Assembly (NCBI GenBank): GCA_023429375.1
Contig: JAEYVY010000003.1
Coordinates: 108,682-172,681, forward strand
DNA from: Bacteroidota bacterium
Lineage (GTDB): Bacteria; Bacteroidota; Bacteroidia; Bacteroidales; Tannerellaceae
Length of the DNA: 64,000 bases
Direction: 5' to 3'
Made by a program: the position numbers and the translations under genes. The first letter of the stretch is position 1; the number at the start of each line of letters is the position of its first letter. Shown here in pieces: positions 44,037-52,877 of this stretch. The notes beneath the pieces are model-generated. The model saw nothing but the letters and a program-made list of their open reading frames with translations. It was not told the DNA's origin and searched no databases.

Positions 44037-45266
44037 ATGGGACAAACAGACGAAATTATACTTATCACAATCAGTGGTACAGATAGACCAGGAGTGACCG
44101 CCGCCTTGACAGAAATCCTTGCCAAAAACGATGCCGTCATTTTAGACATTGGGCAAGCCGATATTCACAATAACCTTTCACTTGGTATCTTAATTCAATC
44201 TACATCCGTTAACTCGGGTATCATTATGAAAGATGTTCTTTTTAAAGGGTATGAACTCGGTGTAAACATCCGCTTCAATCCGATTACAGAAGAAGAATAT
44301 AGTAAGTGGGTTAATCTGCAAGGAAAGAACAGATATATCGTAACGATTCTGGGACGTAAACTTACAGCCAAACAAATAGCCGGTGTATCGCGTATAGTTG
44401 CCGAACAAGGCATGAACATCGACGATATTAAGCGATTGACGGGACGTATTCCGTTGGACGAAAATGAACGCACACCTAAAGCCAGTGTCGAGTTTTCGAT
44501 TCGCGGTAATCCGCGTGATAAGGAAAAAATGAAATCCGATTTCATGAAGCTCTCTTCCGAACTGGAAATGGACATATCCTTTCAGGAAGACAGTATGTAT
44601 CGCAGAATGCGCCGTTTGATTTGTTTCGATATGGACTCAACTCTAATTCAAACCGAGGTGATTGATGAATTGGCCGAACGGGCCGGCGTAGGCGAGCAAG
44701 TCAGACAGATTACGGAAGCAGCCATGCGTGGCGAGATAGACTTTAATGAAAGCTTCAAGCAACGCTGTGCCTTACTGAAAGGGCTCAAAGCTTCTGTCAT
44801 GCAAGAAATTGCAGAGAACCTGCCTATTACCGAAGGGGTAGACCGCTTGATGCGTATCCTCAAAAAGATAGGATTTAAAATTGCTATCCTCTCCGGGGGA
44901 TTTACTTATTTCGGCAATTATCTGAAGCAGAAATACAATATCGATTATGTTTATGCCAATGAGCTTGAGATTGAAAATGGTAGGCTGACAGGCAACCACG
45001 TGGGCGATATAGTAGACGGAAAAAGAAAAGCCGAACTGCTGCGACTGATAGCCCAGGTGGAAAACGTTGACCTTCGCCAGACAGTTGCAGTCGGTGATGG
45101 AGCCAACGATCTGCCGATGATAAGTCTTGCCGGGCTAGGTATCGCTTTCCATGCCAAACCTAAGGTAAAAGAAACAGCTAAACAATCTATTTCAACGATT
45201 GGATTAGACGGAGTTCTCTACTTCTTAGGATACAAAGATTCGTATTTAGATGAAGAACTATTATAA
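44037..45266 (+). CDS. serB: Phosphoserine phosphatase with N-terminal ACT domains
   Basis: This enzyme carries out the last step of L-serine synthesis. Two ACT-like domains (about 5-80 and 95-175) may bind amino acids for feedback control. The HAD phosphatase follows with motif I FDMDSTLIQTEVIDELA, motif II AILSGGFTYF, the motif III Lys in GKRKAELL and motif IV VGDGANDLPMI. At 409 residues it is the long, ACT-containing form. The ATG at 44037 was chosen because the promoter at 43977-44006 lies over the upstream in-frame start. The Dabb gene follows 12 bases downstream. Confidence 0.95.
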   Translation: MGQTDEIILITISGTDRPGVTAALTEILAKNDAVILDIGQADIHNNLSLGILIQSTSVNSGIIMKDVLFKGYELGVNIRFNPITEEEYSKWVNLQGKNRYIVTILGRKLTAKQIAGVSRIVAEQGMNIDDIKRLTGRIPLDENERTPKASVEFSIRGNPRDKEKMKSDFMKLSSELEMDISFQEDSMYRRMRRLICFDMDSTLIQTEVIDELAERAGVGEQVRQITEAAMRGEIDFNESFKQRCALLKGLKASVMQEIAENLPITEGVDRLMRILKKIGFKIAILSGGFTYFGNYLKQKYNIDYVYANELEIENGRLTGNHVGDIVDGKRKAELLRLIAQVENVDLRQTVAVGDGANDLPMISLAGLGIAFHAKPKVKETAKQSISTIGLDGVLYFLGYKDSYLDEELL

Positions 45267-45278
45267 AATAACAAGATT

Positions 45279-45581
45279 ATGATCAGACATATTGTCATGT
45301 TCAAATTGATTCAATTTGAATCTGAAGCAGCGAAAAAAGCATGCATGCAAAGCATTAAAGATGCACTTGAAAGTCTTTCTGGTAAGATCGATGTATTAAA
45401 GTTTATCCAAGTGGATTTCAACTGTAATCCGGAAGAAAGTTGGGATATCATCCTTACGACTGAGTTTAATTCTCTTCAAGATTTGAACACCTATGCTATC
45501 CATCCGGATCATGTAGCTGTGGCCAAACAATTAATAGGCCCTGTCAAAGCAGACAGAGCCTGTGTGGATTACGAATTTTAA
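45279..45581 (+). CDS. Dabb-family (stress-responsive alpha-beta barrel) protein
   Basis: This 100-residue dimeric ferredoxin-like protein has MIRHIVMFKL at the N-terminus, the conserved DIILTTEFNSLQDLNTYAIHPDHVAVAKQL and a C-terminal VDYEF. Dabb proteins range from plant stress proteins to polyketide cyclases, and the role here is unknown. It is co-directional with serB, 12 bases downstream. Confidence 0.85.
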   Translation: MIRHIVMFKLIQFESEAAKKACMQSIKDALESLSGKIDVLKFIQVDFNCNPEESWDIILTTEFNSLQDLNTYAIHPDHVAVAKQLIGPVKADRACVDYEF

Positions 45582-45586
45582 TCCCA

Positions 45587-46303
45587 TCAAGCAAGCAGCT
45601 TTATTTGAGTGATATACCCCATTTTGCGTATTTCCTCAAATAAAGCTGAATAGGATGAATTCATATTTACATTCACTTTGTAAGTGATGACAGAGGTATT
45701 CGTCTGATAATCCTGCTCGTACGATACACTTACGATATATACATTCCTTGATTCCAAGGTCTTGCGAATCAACTTCAAATCAGGAGTCGACACCGAACAA
45801 TAGATACACAGTATCTTATTCACCCCGTCTAAATACATCCTTTTCTCTAAGCGTTCGAGTGAAACCAGCACAAATAAGGTAAACAAGGTTGTCATACAGG
45901 CGGCAAGGTACATACCTGCCCCAACGGCCAATCCTATCACGGCCATCACCCAGATACAAGCAGCTGTTGTTAGTCCTTGTACACTACCATGGCTTTGTAT
46001 GATGGCACCTGCACCCAAAAAACCTATCCCCGTCAATACCTGAGCAGCTATACGGCCCGGATCTCCATTTAGGAAATCAGGATAACACTGCGGAATCCAG
46101 ATAGAAATAAGCATAGCTGCCGTAGAACCCATACAGATTAAGGTAAACGTTCGCATACCTGCATCACGACGCCTTGTTTGCCGTTCAATCCCAATTACAG
46201 CACCCAAGATAAAACTGATTAATAGCTTAATCACCACGGTTGCCGGTGTAATCAATGTTTCATCCAGCAAATCCGATAAATAATTCATAATAGATTCAAC
46301 CAT
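45587..46303 (-). CDS. MgtC/SapB-family membrane protein
   Basis: This inner-membrane protein has about five N-terminal helices containing the family core ILGAVIGIERQTRRRDAGMRTFTLICMGSTAAMLIS and RIAAQVLTGIGFLGAGAII. An ACT-like C-terminal cytosolic domain (about 150-238) follows. MgtC proteins are tied to Mg homeostasis and acid survival, though many relatives are uncharacterised. An upstream TTG at 46324 overlaps the promoter box and is rejected. ATGs at 46303 and 46288 are possible. Confidence 0.87.
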   Translation of the reverse strand: MVESIMNYLSDLLDETLITPATVVIKLLISFILGAVIGIERQTRRRDAGMRTFTLICMGSTAAMLISIWIPQCYPDFLNGDPGRIAAQVLTGIGFLGAGAIIQSHGSVQGLTTAACIWVMAVIGLAVGAGMYLAACMTTLFTLFVLVSLERLEKRMYLDGVNKILCIYCSVSTPDLKLIRKTLESRNVYIVSVSYEQDYQTNTSVITYKVNVNMNSSYSALFEEIRKMGYITQIKLLA

Positions 46304-46321
46304 AATCTTATCCTTTGCAGG

Positions 46322-46329
46322 CAAAAATA
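46322..46329 (-). promoter_or_regulatory. -7 box for the MgtC gene
   Basis: TATTTTTG on the minus strand lies 18 bases upstream of the ATG at 46303. Confidence 0.5.
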
Positions 46330-46423
46330 GGTATTTATTTGTAATTAACTAGTGAAGCCTCAATTTTGAAGCGACACAGCCTCGTTGCTAGGTGCGATAG
46401 AGTCGTCATCACAAAAAATATTG

Positions 46424-46431
46424 TATATTTG
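46424..46431 (+). promoter_or_regulatory. -7 box for xth
   Basis: TATATTTG lies 28 bases upstream of the TTG start codon of xth. Confidence 0.55.
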
Positions 46432-46459
46432 GCTATAGTATCATTTAATAGACAACACA

Positions 46460-47224
46460 TTGAAGATAATTACTTATAATGTTAACGGACTGCGAGCAGC
46501 CGTAACAAAAGGACTGATCAACTGGATTCAAGAGGAGCAACCAGACGTGGTTTGCATACAGGAAACGAAGTTGCAACCCGACCAATTCCCGGCCGAAGTG
46601 TTTACGGAAGCAGGATACAAAGCCTACCTTTTTAGTGCACAAAAGAAAGGGTACAGCGGTGTGGCCATCTTGACAAAAAAAGAACCTGACCATATCGAAT
46701 ATGGCATGGGCATCGAAAAATATGATAATGAGGGCCGGTTTATCCGCGCTGACTATGGTGACCTATCTATCGTAAGCGTTTACCATCCTTCGGGAACAAG
46801 CGGCGACGAACGTCAGGATTTCAAGATGGAATGGCTGGAAGATTTTCAACGCTATGTAGAAGAGTTAAAAAAATCACGACCGAACTTGATTCTTTGCGGT
46901 GATTATAATATCTGTCATGAACCGATTGATATCCACGACCCCAAAGGGAATGCCAAGAACAGTGGGTTCTTGCCTGAAGAGCGGGAATGGATGAGTCGTT
47001 TTCTGAATGCCGGATATATCGATACGTTCCGTTATCTACATCCAGACAAGCAACAGTATACGTGGTGGAGCTATCGCTTTAACTCACGAGCAAAAAATAA
47101 AGGATGGAGAATCGATTACTGTATGGTTACCGAACAGATGAAGCCGATGATTAAAGAAGCTTACATTATTAATGAGGCCATTCATTCGGATCATTGTCCG
47201 GCCGTTTTGGAAATTGCAGAATAA
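46460..47224 (+). CDS. xth: Exodeoxyribonuclease III (AP endonuclease)
   Basis: This enzyme repairs abasic sites and removes 3' blocks. Family motifs include KIITYNVNGLRAAV, CIQETKLQ (metal-binding Glu), SVYHPSG, LCGDYNICHEPIDIHDPK, RIDYCMVTE and the catalytic HSDHCPAVLEI. It is 254 residues. The start codon is TTG at 46460: no ATG lies nearby, and the conserved N-terminus begins exactly there. It is convergent with the second DUF1080 gene and shares its terminator. Confidence 0.95.
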   Translation: MKIITYNVNGLRAAVTKGLINWIQEEQPDVVCIQETKLQPDQFPAEVFTEAGYKAYLFSAQKKGYSGVAILTKKEPDHIEYGMGIEKYDNEGRFIRADYGDLSIVSVYHPSGTSGDERQDFKMEWLEDFQRYVEELKKSRPNLILCGDYNICHEPIDIHDPKGNAKNSGFLPEEREWMSRFLNAGYIDTFRYLHPDKQQYTWWSYRFNSRAKNKGWRIDYCMVTEQMKPMIKEAYIINEAIHSDHCPAVLEIAE

Positions 47225-47232
47225 GGATAAAA

Positions 47233-47259
47233 AGAAAGGGGCTTTAAAAGCCCCTTTCT
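47233..47259. terminator. Bidirectional terminator between xth and DUF1080
   Basis: AGAAAGGGGC (47233-47242) pairs with GCCCCTTTCT (47250-47259). The T-run is short on the plus side. Confidence 0.78.
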
Positions 47260-47269
47260 CATTGCTATC

Positions 47270-47917
47270 TTATAGCTGTGTTAAAACAACATTTCTGAAT
47301 TGGATATCTTTGCCTTCACTTTGCAAACCGATATGTCCGGATTTATTCTTGTTGGTACCTGTATTTTGATAGACACCATTGATAAATACCGTAATCACAC
47401 CGTCTTTCACATAGATCGTAGCTCTGTTCCATTCTCCGGCAGGCTTTTCGCTAGATGGATTTGTTCTTTCTACAACCGGAAACGCAGGACGTTCAGTACC
47501 CGGACGTTGATGGAATTCAAACAAATCAGAACCGCCTAACAGTACAAAGTCACCAGCTTTTCCAGCTGCCAATTGGCATTCAATACCATTAGGGAAAGGA
47601 TTCTTTGTTTCTTCAATCAACAAGAATATACCACTATTCGTAGCTTCTCCTACCCAACGCCATTCTACATTCAACTTATAGTTACTGTATTTTTCTTTCG
47701 TATACATATAACCAAAAGGTTGACCTTTAATGTGGATAGCTCCGTCGCGTACACCAAATACCTGATCGGCAGGTACGGCATTCTTATCAACGATGAAATC
47801 CCAGTTTGACAGGTCTTTGCCATTAAACAGCTTAATGGTTTTTTGAGCTTGTAACGAACCGGCCCCGATAAATACGGCAACAACCATCAGTAAAGCAGAA
47901 AAGAAACTTTTTTTCAT
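47270..47917 (-). CDS. DUF1080-family exported protein (3-keto-disaccharide hydrolase type)
   Basis: This periplasmic or secreted concanavalin-fold protein has a signal peptide (1-24, ending LQAQ). The domain contains KTIKLFNGKDLSNWDF, VRDGAIHIKGQPFGYMYT, NYKLNVEWRW, NSGIFLLIEE and the closing GHIGLQSEGKDIQFRNVVL. Unlike the paralogue at 928-1731 it lacks a lipobox, and at 215 residues it is the short form. It lies 18 bases after ettA with no terminator between, so it may be co-transcribed, which is an odd pairing. The substrate is unknown. Confidence 0.86.
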   Translation of the reverse strand: MKKSFFSALLMVVAVFIGAGSLQAQKTIKLFNGKDLSNWDFIVDKNAVPADQVFGVRDGAIHIKGQPFGYMYTKEKYSNYKLNVEWRWVGEATNSGIFLLIEETKNPFPNGIECQLAAGKAGDFVLLGGSDLFEFHQRPGTERPAFPVVERTNPSSEKPAGEWNRATIYVKDGVITVFINGVYQNTGTNKNKSGHIGLQSEGKDIQFRNVVLTQL

Positions 47918-47935
47918 GATAGTACAATTTATTGA

Positions 47936-49624
47936 TTAGTCAACAATTAATTTGCGGTAACGAACGCGCTTAGGCTCTTCATAACCGGATTGCTTTCTCT
48001 TATATTCTTCGTAATCCGAATAGCTTCCTTCATAGAATACAACCTCAGAGTTACCTTCGAATGAAAGGATATGCGTACAAATACGGTCAAGGAACCAACG
48101 GTCGTGCGAGATAACCACAGCACAGCCGGCAAAGTTTTCCAAACCTTCTTCCAGTGCACGAAGGGTATTCACGTCGATATCGTTGGTCGGTTCGTCGAGC
48201 AACAGTACGTTGGCCTCTGCCTTAAGGGTAATTGCCAAATGCAAGCGATTACGTTCTCCACCGGATAACACACCGCAAAGTTTTTCTTGATCGGCTCCGG
48301 CAAAGTTAAACTTAGACAGATAAGCTCTCGCATTGATTTCTTTTCCGCCTACACGTATAAATTCATTACCACCGGATACGACTTGGTAAACCGTCTTCTT
48401 CGGGTCTATATCTTTATGAGTCTGGTCGGCATAACCTAAGGCTACGGTCTCTCCTACTTCAAAGGTTCCTTTGTCTACACTTTCCATGCCCATAATCATC
48501 TTGAAGAGTGTAGTCTTGCCGGCGCCGTTCGGTCCGATAACACCAACAATTCCGTTTGGAGGAAGCATAAAGTTCAAATTGTCGAACAACAGCTTTTCTC
48601 CGAAGGCTTTTGCCACTCCTTGTGCTTCGATCACCTTGTTACCCAAACGAGGACCGTTAGGAATAAATATCTCGAGTTTTGATTCGCGTTCGGAAATATC
48701 TTCATTCAAGAGTTTTTCGTATGAATTCAGACGGGCCTTACCTTTAGCTTGTCGTGCTTTTGGAGCCATATTAATCCATTCCAACTCGCGTTCCAACGTT
48801 TTACGACGCTTGCTGGCTTGCTTTTCTTCTTGAGCCATACGCTTGGTTTTCTGATCCAACCAAGAAGAGTAGTTTCCTTTCCATGGAATACCTTCGCCAC
48901 GGTCTAATTCCAAAATCCAACCGGCCACGTGGTCAAGGAAGTAACGGTCGTGCGTAATACAGATTACCGTACCTTCATATTGTTGCAGGTGTTGTTCCAA
49001 CCAATCAATAGATTCGGCATCCAAGTGGTTGGTCGGCTCGTCGAGCAGCAACACATCCGGCTGTTGTAACAAAAGACGGCAAAGAGCCACACGGCGGCGT
49101 TCACCACCCGAAAGGGTGTCAACTATCTGATCTTCTGGAGGACAACGCAAGGCGTCCATCGCTCTTTCCAGACGGCTGTCCAGATTCCATGCATCCGTAG
49201 CATCAATCTTATCCTGCAATTCGGCCTGACGAGCAATCAGGGCATCCATCTTATCCGGATCGTCAAGTACTTCCGGATCACCGAACTTTTCGTTTACCTC
49301 TTCGTACTCACGAAGGATATCAACCGTAGCCTGTACTCCTTCTTGAACGATTTCTTTAACGGTCTTGCCGGACTCTAATTTAGGATCCTGTTCCAGATAG
49401 CCTACCGAATAGCCGGGTGAAAACACAACTTCGCCTTGATATTCTTTTTCAATCCCTGCAATAATCTTGAGCAAGGTTGATTTACCGGAGCCGTTCAAAC
49501 CGATAATACCGATTTTCGCTCCATAGAAGAATGACAGATAGATATTCTTTAAAACTTGTTTTTGAGGAGGGAATGTTTTTGATACCCCCACCATTGAAAA
49601 GATAACTTTCTTATCGTCCGACAT
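47936..49624 (-). CDS. ettA: Energy-dependent translational throttle protein EttA (ABC-F)
   Basis: This ribosome-bound ABC-F ATPase gates entry into elongation according to ATP/ADP level. It has two ABC domains with Walker A GLNGSGKST and GPNGAGKTT, signatures LSGGERRR and LSGGERNR, and Walker B DEPTNHLDAESIDWLE and DEPTNDIDVNTLRALE. A linker (P-site tRNA interaction motif region) lies between at about 250-310. It is 562 residues. A TATCTTTG box lies at 49663-49670. Confidence 0.95.
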   Translation of the reverse strand: MSDDKKVIFSMVGVSKTFPPQKQVLKNIYLSFFYGAKIGIIGLNGSGKSTLLKIIAGIEKEYQGEVVFSPGYSVGYLEQDPKLESGKTVKEIVQEGVQATVDILREYEEVNEKFGDPEVLDDPDKMDALIARQAELQDKIDATDAWNLDSRLERAMDALRCPPEDQIVDTLSGGERRRVALCRLLLQQPDVLLLDEPTNHLDAESIDWLEQHLQQYEGTVICITHDRYFLDHVAGWILELDRGEGIPWKGNYSSWLDQKTKRMAQEEKQASKRRKTLERELEWINMAPKARQAKGKARLNSYEKLLNEDISERESKLEIFIPNGPRLGNKVIEAQGVAKAFGEKLLFDNLNFMLPPNGIVGVIGPNGAGKTTLFKMIMGMESVDKGTFEVGETVALGYADQTHKDIDPKKTVYQVVSGGNEFIRVGGKEINARAYLSKFNFAGADQEKLCGVLSGGERNRLHLAITLKAEANVLLLDEPTNDIDVNTLRALEEGLENFAGCAVVISHDRWFLDRICTHILSFEGNSEVVFYEGSYSDYEEYKRKQSGYEEPKRVRYRKLIVD

Positions 49625-49662
49625 AAATTATATGATATAAATTGTATTGATTTCTTTTTGAA

Positions 49663-49670
49663 CAAAGATA
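49663..49670 (-). promoter_or_regulatory. -7 box for ettA
   Basis: TATCTTTG on the minus strand lies 39 bases upstream of the ettA ATG. Confidence 0.55.
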
Positions 49671-49713
49671 ATAAAGATAAGCAATTACGAAAACCTAAAA
49701 CTAAGTTCACGTA

Positions 49714-51231
49714 TTAAAACGGTACGTCGCTACTGCTTCCTTGATTCAAAAAATCTACACCTCCACCGACCTGAATAGGCGGAAGATTGTCCATACTACT
49801 TATGGAAGACGTAAACTCGCGTATCTGTACGTCTTCATCAATATTCATGAACTTCGCAAATTCACCTTTGAATCGTAACCTTACGTCGCCCGTAGCACCG
49901 TTACGATGCTTAGCAATGATGATTTCGGCCAATCCGATTAGCGAATTACCTCGTTCATCTTCGGTAATCTTGTAATACTCCGGACGGTGAATGAAACATA
50001 CCATATCGGCATCTTGCTCGATAGCTCCAGACTCACGCAAGTCGGCCAACTGCGGACGCTTTCCTTCTACCCCTTGACGGCTTTCTACACCACGGTTCAA
50101 CTGTGAGAGGGCTATGATTGGGATATTCAATTCTTTGGCTAACCCTTTCAATGAACGAGAAATCATACTTACCTCCTGCTCGCGGCTACCAAAACTCATA
50201 CCACTGGCATTCATCAGCTGTAAGTAGTCAATAATGATACATTTCACATCATGCTCACGTACCAGACGACGGGCCTTTGTTCTGAGTTCAAACACAGAAA
50301 GGCTGGGTGTATCATCAATAAAGATAGGGGCATCGTAAAGTTCCTTAATCTTAAAGTCGAGCTGCTCCCATTCGTAACTTTCCAGACGTCCGCTCTTAAT
50401 CTTCTCGCCTGGAATCTCACAAACGTTCACAATCAAACGGTTGACCAACTGAACGTTACTCATTTCAAGCGAGAACAAGGCTACCGGGGTATTATGATTG
50501 ACTGCCATATTCTTGGCCATAGACAAGACGAATGCCGTCTTACCCATAGCCGGACGGGCAGCGATAATCACTAAGTCTGAGTTTTGCCATCCTGAAGTAA
50601 TCTTATCCAGCGCCTCAAAACCGGTACGCAATCCGCTAAGCCCTTCTTTTTGGTTGGCCGCTTTTTGAAGCAATTCCATGGCATCTTTGATGACAGGGTT
50701 AATCTGCGTAACGTCTTTCTTTACGTTTCGCTGAGAGATCTCAAAGAGCTTACCTTCGGCTTCCTGCATCAGGTCTTCCACGTCGATTGTTTCATCAAAT
50801 GCCTTGCCCTGTACATTAGCTGTAAAAGTTATCAGCTCGCGCGCCAAATATTTCTGCGCAATAATACGGGCATGATACTCGATATGTGCACTACTGGCCA
50901 CCTTGCTAGTCAACTGCGAGATATAGAAAGGCCCACCTATCAAGTCGAGCTCACCGCGCTTCCTTAATTGCTCAATAACAGTAAGCATATCGACCGGACG
51001 CTGGCTTATCGCCAAATCTACAATCGCACTATAGATCATTTCGTGTGCCTTATCGTAAAAACATTCCGGTTTGAGGATTTCGCTGACAATAGAATAAGCG
51101 TCTTTTTCAAGCATCAGTGCGCCTAGCACAGCTTCTTCCAACTCAAGTGCCTGAGGTTGCAATCGACCCATATCGGGCACGACCACAGTTGTTTGTCTCG
51201 ATTTTCCAGTATTTCTTTTTGCTTCTGCCAT
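49714..51231 (-). CDS. dnaB: Replicative DNA helicase
   Basis: This hexameric replication-fork helicase has an N-terminal all-helical domain (about 25-125, starting LEEAVLGALMLEKDAY) and a RecA-like C-terminal domain. Walker A is ARPAMGKTAF, followed by LFSLEMSN, CIIIDYLQLM (Walker B) and LSQLNRGVE. At 505 residues there is no intein. It is divergent from mnmE over a 76-base region with two back-to-back promoter boxes. Confidence 0.96.
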   Translation of the reverse strand: MAEAKRNTGKSRQTTVVVPDMGRLQPQALELEEAVLGALMLEKDAYSIVSEILKPECFYDKAHEMIYSAIVDLAISQRPVDMLTVIEQLRKRGELDLIGGPFYISQLTSKVASSAHIEYHARIIAQKYLARELITFTANVQGKAFDETIDVEDLMQEAEGKLFEISQRNVKKDVTQINPVIKDAMELLQKAANQKEGLSGLRTGFEALDKITSGWQNSDLVIIAARPAMGKTAFVLSMAKNMAVNHNTPVALFSLEMSNVQLVNRLIVNVCEIPGEKIKSGRLESYEWEQLDFKIKELYDAPIFIDDTPSLSVFELRTKARRLVREHDVKCIIIDYLQLMNASGMSFGSREQEVSMISRSLKGLAKELNIPIIALSQLNRGVESRQGVEGKRPQLADLRESGAIEQDADMVCFIHRPEYYKITEDERGNSLIGLAEIIIAKHRNGATGDVRLRFKGEFAKFMNIDEDVQIREFTSSISSMDNLPPIQVGGGVDFLNQGSSSDVPF

Positions 51232-51255
51232 CTGTTAGATATCTAATTGGGACTT

Positions 51256-51263
51256 CAAAAGTA
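51256..51263 (-). promoter_or_regulatory. -7 box for dnaB
   Basis: TACTTTTG on the minus strand lies 25 bases upstream of the dnaB ATG. Confidence 0.6.
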
Positions 51264-51276
51264 GCATTTTTATTCA

Positions 51277-51284
51277 TACCTTTG
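51277..51284 (+). promoter_or_regulatory. -7 box for mnmE
   Basis: TACCTTTG lies 24 bases upstream of the ATG at 51308, just beside the dnaB box. Confidence 0.65.
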
Positions 51285-51307
51285 CATAGAAAAAATTGTT
51301 TACCGAT

Positions 51308-52702
51308 ATGATTAATCAGGAAACTATCTGTGCTATTTCAACTGCCCCCGGAAGCGGTGGCGTGGCTGTTATTCGTGTGTCCGGCCAGGATGCGCTGACT
51401 ATCTGCAACCGTATTTTCCTTCCGAAAAAGGCAGGAAATGACCTACTTACGCAGAAGGCTTATACCTTGAGATATGGCAGTATCCTGAATGGTGAAGAAA
51501 TTGTCGATGATGTGCTGGTGGCAGTTTTTCATGGTCCCAACTCATTTACGGGCGAGAACACGGTGGAAATAAGCTGCCATGGCTCCGTTTATATCCAACA
51601 AAAGATTCTTCAACTATTAATCGAAAACGGTTGTCGCACGGCCCTACCCGGTGAGTTCACCCAACGGGCTTTCCTGAACGGCAAGATGGACTTGAGTCAG
51701 GCAGAAGCAGTGGCCGACCTGATTGCCTCTACCACTGCGGGCATGCACAAACTGGCATTGAACCAGATGCGAGGCGATTTCAGCAATCAGCTGATGAAGC
51801 TGCGCGAACAGTTGTTAAACTTCACCTCCCTCATCGAGCTCGAACTGGATTTCAGTGAAGAGGATGTGGAATTTGCCGACCGTACACACCTTAAAACCTT
51901 GGCCAAATCAATTGAGACCTTGATAGGCAAACTGGCCGATTCGTTTAGCGTAGGTAACGCCATAAAGAACGGTATCCCCGTTGCCATTATCGGAGAAACA
52001 AACGCCGGAAAGTCTACCCTTCTGAACCAATTGGTGGGCGAAGAGAAAGCCATCGTTTCCGACATTCACGGAACGACGCGCGACGTGATAGAAGACACAA
52101 TCACGATAAACGGTATCTTGTTCCGCTTTATCGACACAGCGGGTATTCGCGAAACAAGCGACACCATAGAAAGTTTGGGAATTGAACGTTCATTCCAAAA
52201 GATGGAGAAAGCATCCATCATCTTATGGGTGATCGACTCAACCTCAACGACGGCAAGCACGTTAGAGTTAGCCAAAACCATTCTACCGAAGGCAGAAGGC
52301 AAAAAGCTAATCATCGTGTTTAACAAGACAGACATGTTATCCGTCGACGAACAAAAAGCCAAACAAGAGCTCTTTAACGACTCGGCCTCTCCCCGACTCT
52401 ATATCTCTGCCCGATCAGAACAAGACGTAGACAAGCTGCGAGCAGAGCTAATCCATTCGGCCAACCTGCCCGACCAGTCGGAAAACGATATCATCATCAC
52501 CAACATCCGTCACTACGAGGCCCTAACCAACGCCCGTGCCGCCATCCACCGCGTAAGCGAAGACTTGGAAGCCAACATCTCGGGCGACTTCCTAAGTCAA
52601 GACATCCGCGAATGCATGCACTACCTAGGCGAAATAACCGGCCAAATCAGCAACGACGAAGTCCTAGGAAATATATTTTCGAAGTTTTGCGTCGGCAAGT
52701 AA
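51308..52702 (+). CDS. mnmE: tRNA modification GTPase MnmE (TrmE)
   Basis: With MnmG it installs the 5-carboxymethylaminomethyl group on U34 of several tRNAs. The N-terminal tetrahydrofolate-binding domain is about residues 1-115, and the G domain carries GETNAGKST, DTAGIRET and NKTDM. The C-terminal helical domain ends in the catalytic FCVGK. It is 464 residues, and an upstream TTG (51296) is rejected. The last codons form the insertion site of the downstream island and are preserved, so the gene remains functional. Confidence 0.97.
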   Translation: MINQETICAISTAPGSGGVAVIRVSGQDALTICNRIFLPKKAGNDLLTQKAYTLRYGSILNGEEIVDDVLVAVFHGPNSFTGENTVEISCHGSVYIQQKILQLLIENGCRTALPGEFTQRAFLNGKMDLSQAEAVADLIASTTAGMHKLALNQMRGDFSNQLMKLREQLLNFTSLIELELDFSEEDVEFADRTHLKTLAKSIETLIGKLADSFSVGNAIKNGIPVAIIGETNAGKSTLLNQLVGEEKAIVSDIHGTTRDVIEDTITINGILFRFIDTAGIRETSDTIESLGIERSFQKMEKASIILWVIDSTSTTASTLELAKTILPKAEGKKLIIVFNKTDMLSVDEQKAKQELFNDSASPRLYISARSEQDVDKLRAELIHSANLPDQSENDIIITNIRHYEALTNARAAIHRVSEDLEANISGDFLSQDIRECMHYLGEITGQISNDEVLGNIFSKFCVGK

Positions 52703-52744
52703 CCGGCGGAAAATAACGATAAACAATAACAAACAATAGTAAGT

Positions 52745-52777
52745 AAAACGCTGAAAATGAAATATTTTCAGCGTTTT
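52745..52777 (+). terminator. Terminator between mnmE and the integrase
   Basis: A perfect 14-bp stem starts AAAACGCTGAAAAT, has a five-base loop GAAAT and ends in six T. It would terminate mnmE and insulate the island. It may belong to the island rather than to the original chromosome. Confidence 0.9.
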
Positions 52778-52821
52778 TTGTTACGTTTTCATTATGTTTG
52801 TTTGCAGGTATTTACTCAGTT

Positions 52822-52870
52822 TTTGTACGTCATCCGTACTTTTTTCAGTGACGTACAAATACGTACAAAT
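52822..52870. promoter_or_regulatory. Inverted and direct TACGTAC repeats upstream of the integrase gene
   Basis: TTTGTACGTCA (52822-52832) and TGACGTACAAA (52849-52859) form a perfect 11-bp inverted repeat. ACGTACAAAT is then repeated in tandem at 52851-52860 and 52861-52870, 7 bases before the integrase ATG. This suits integrase arm-type sites or an operator for autoregulation. Confidence 0.65.
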
Positions 52871-52877
52871 TTTAACT

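Noticed and set aside
52794..52877. 28-residue extension of the integrase
   Set aside because: It covers the inverted repeats, and the conserved arm-binding domain starts at 52878.
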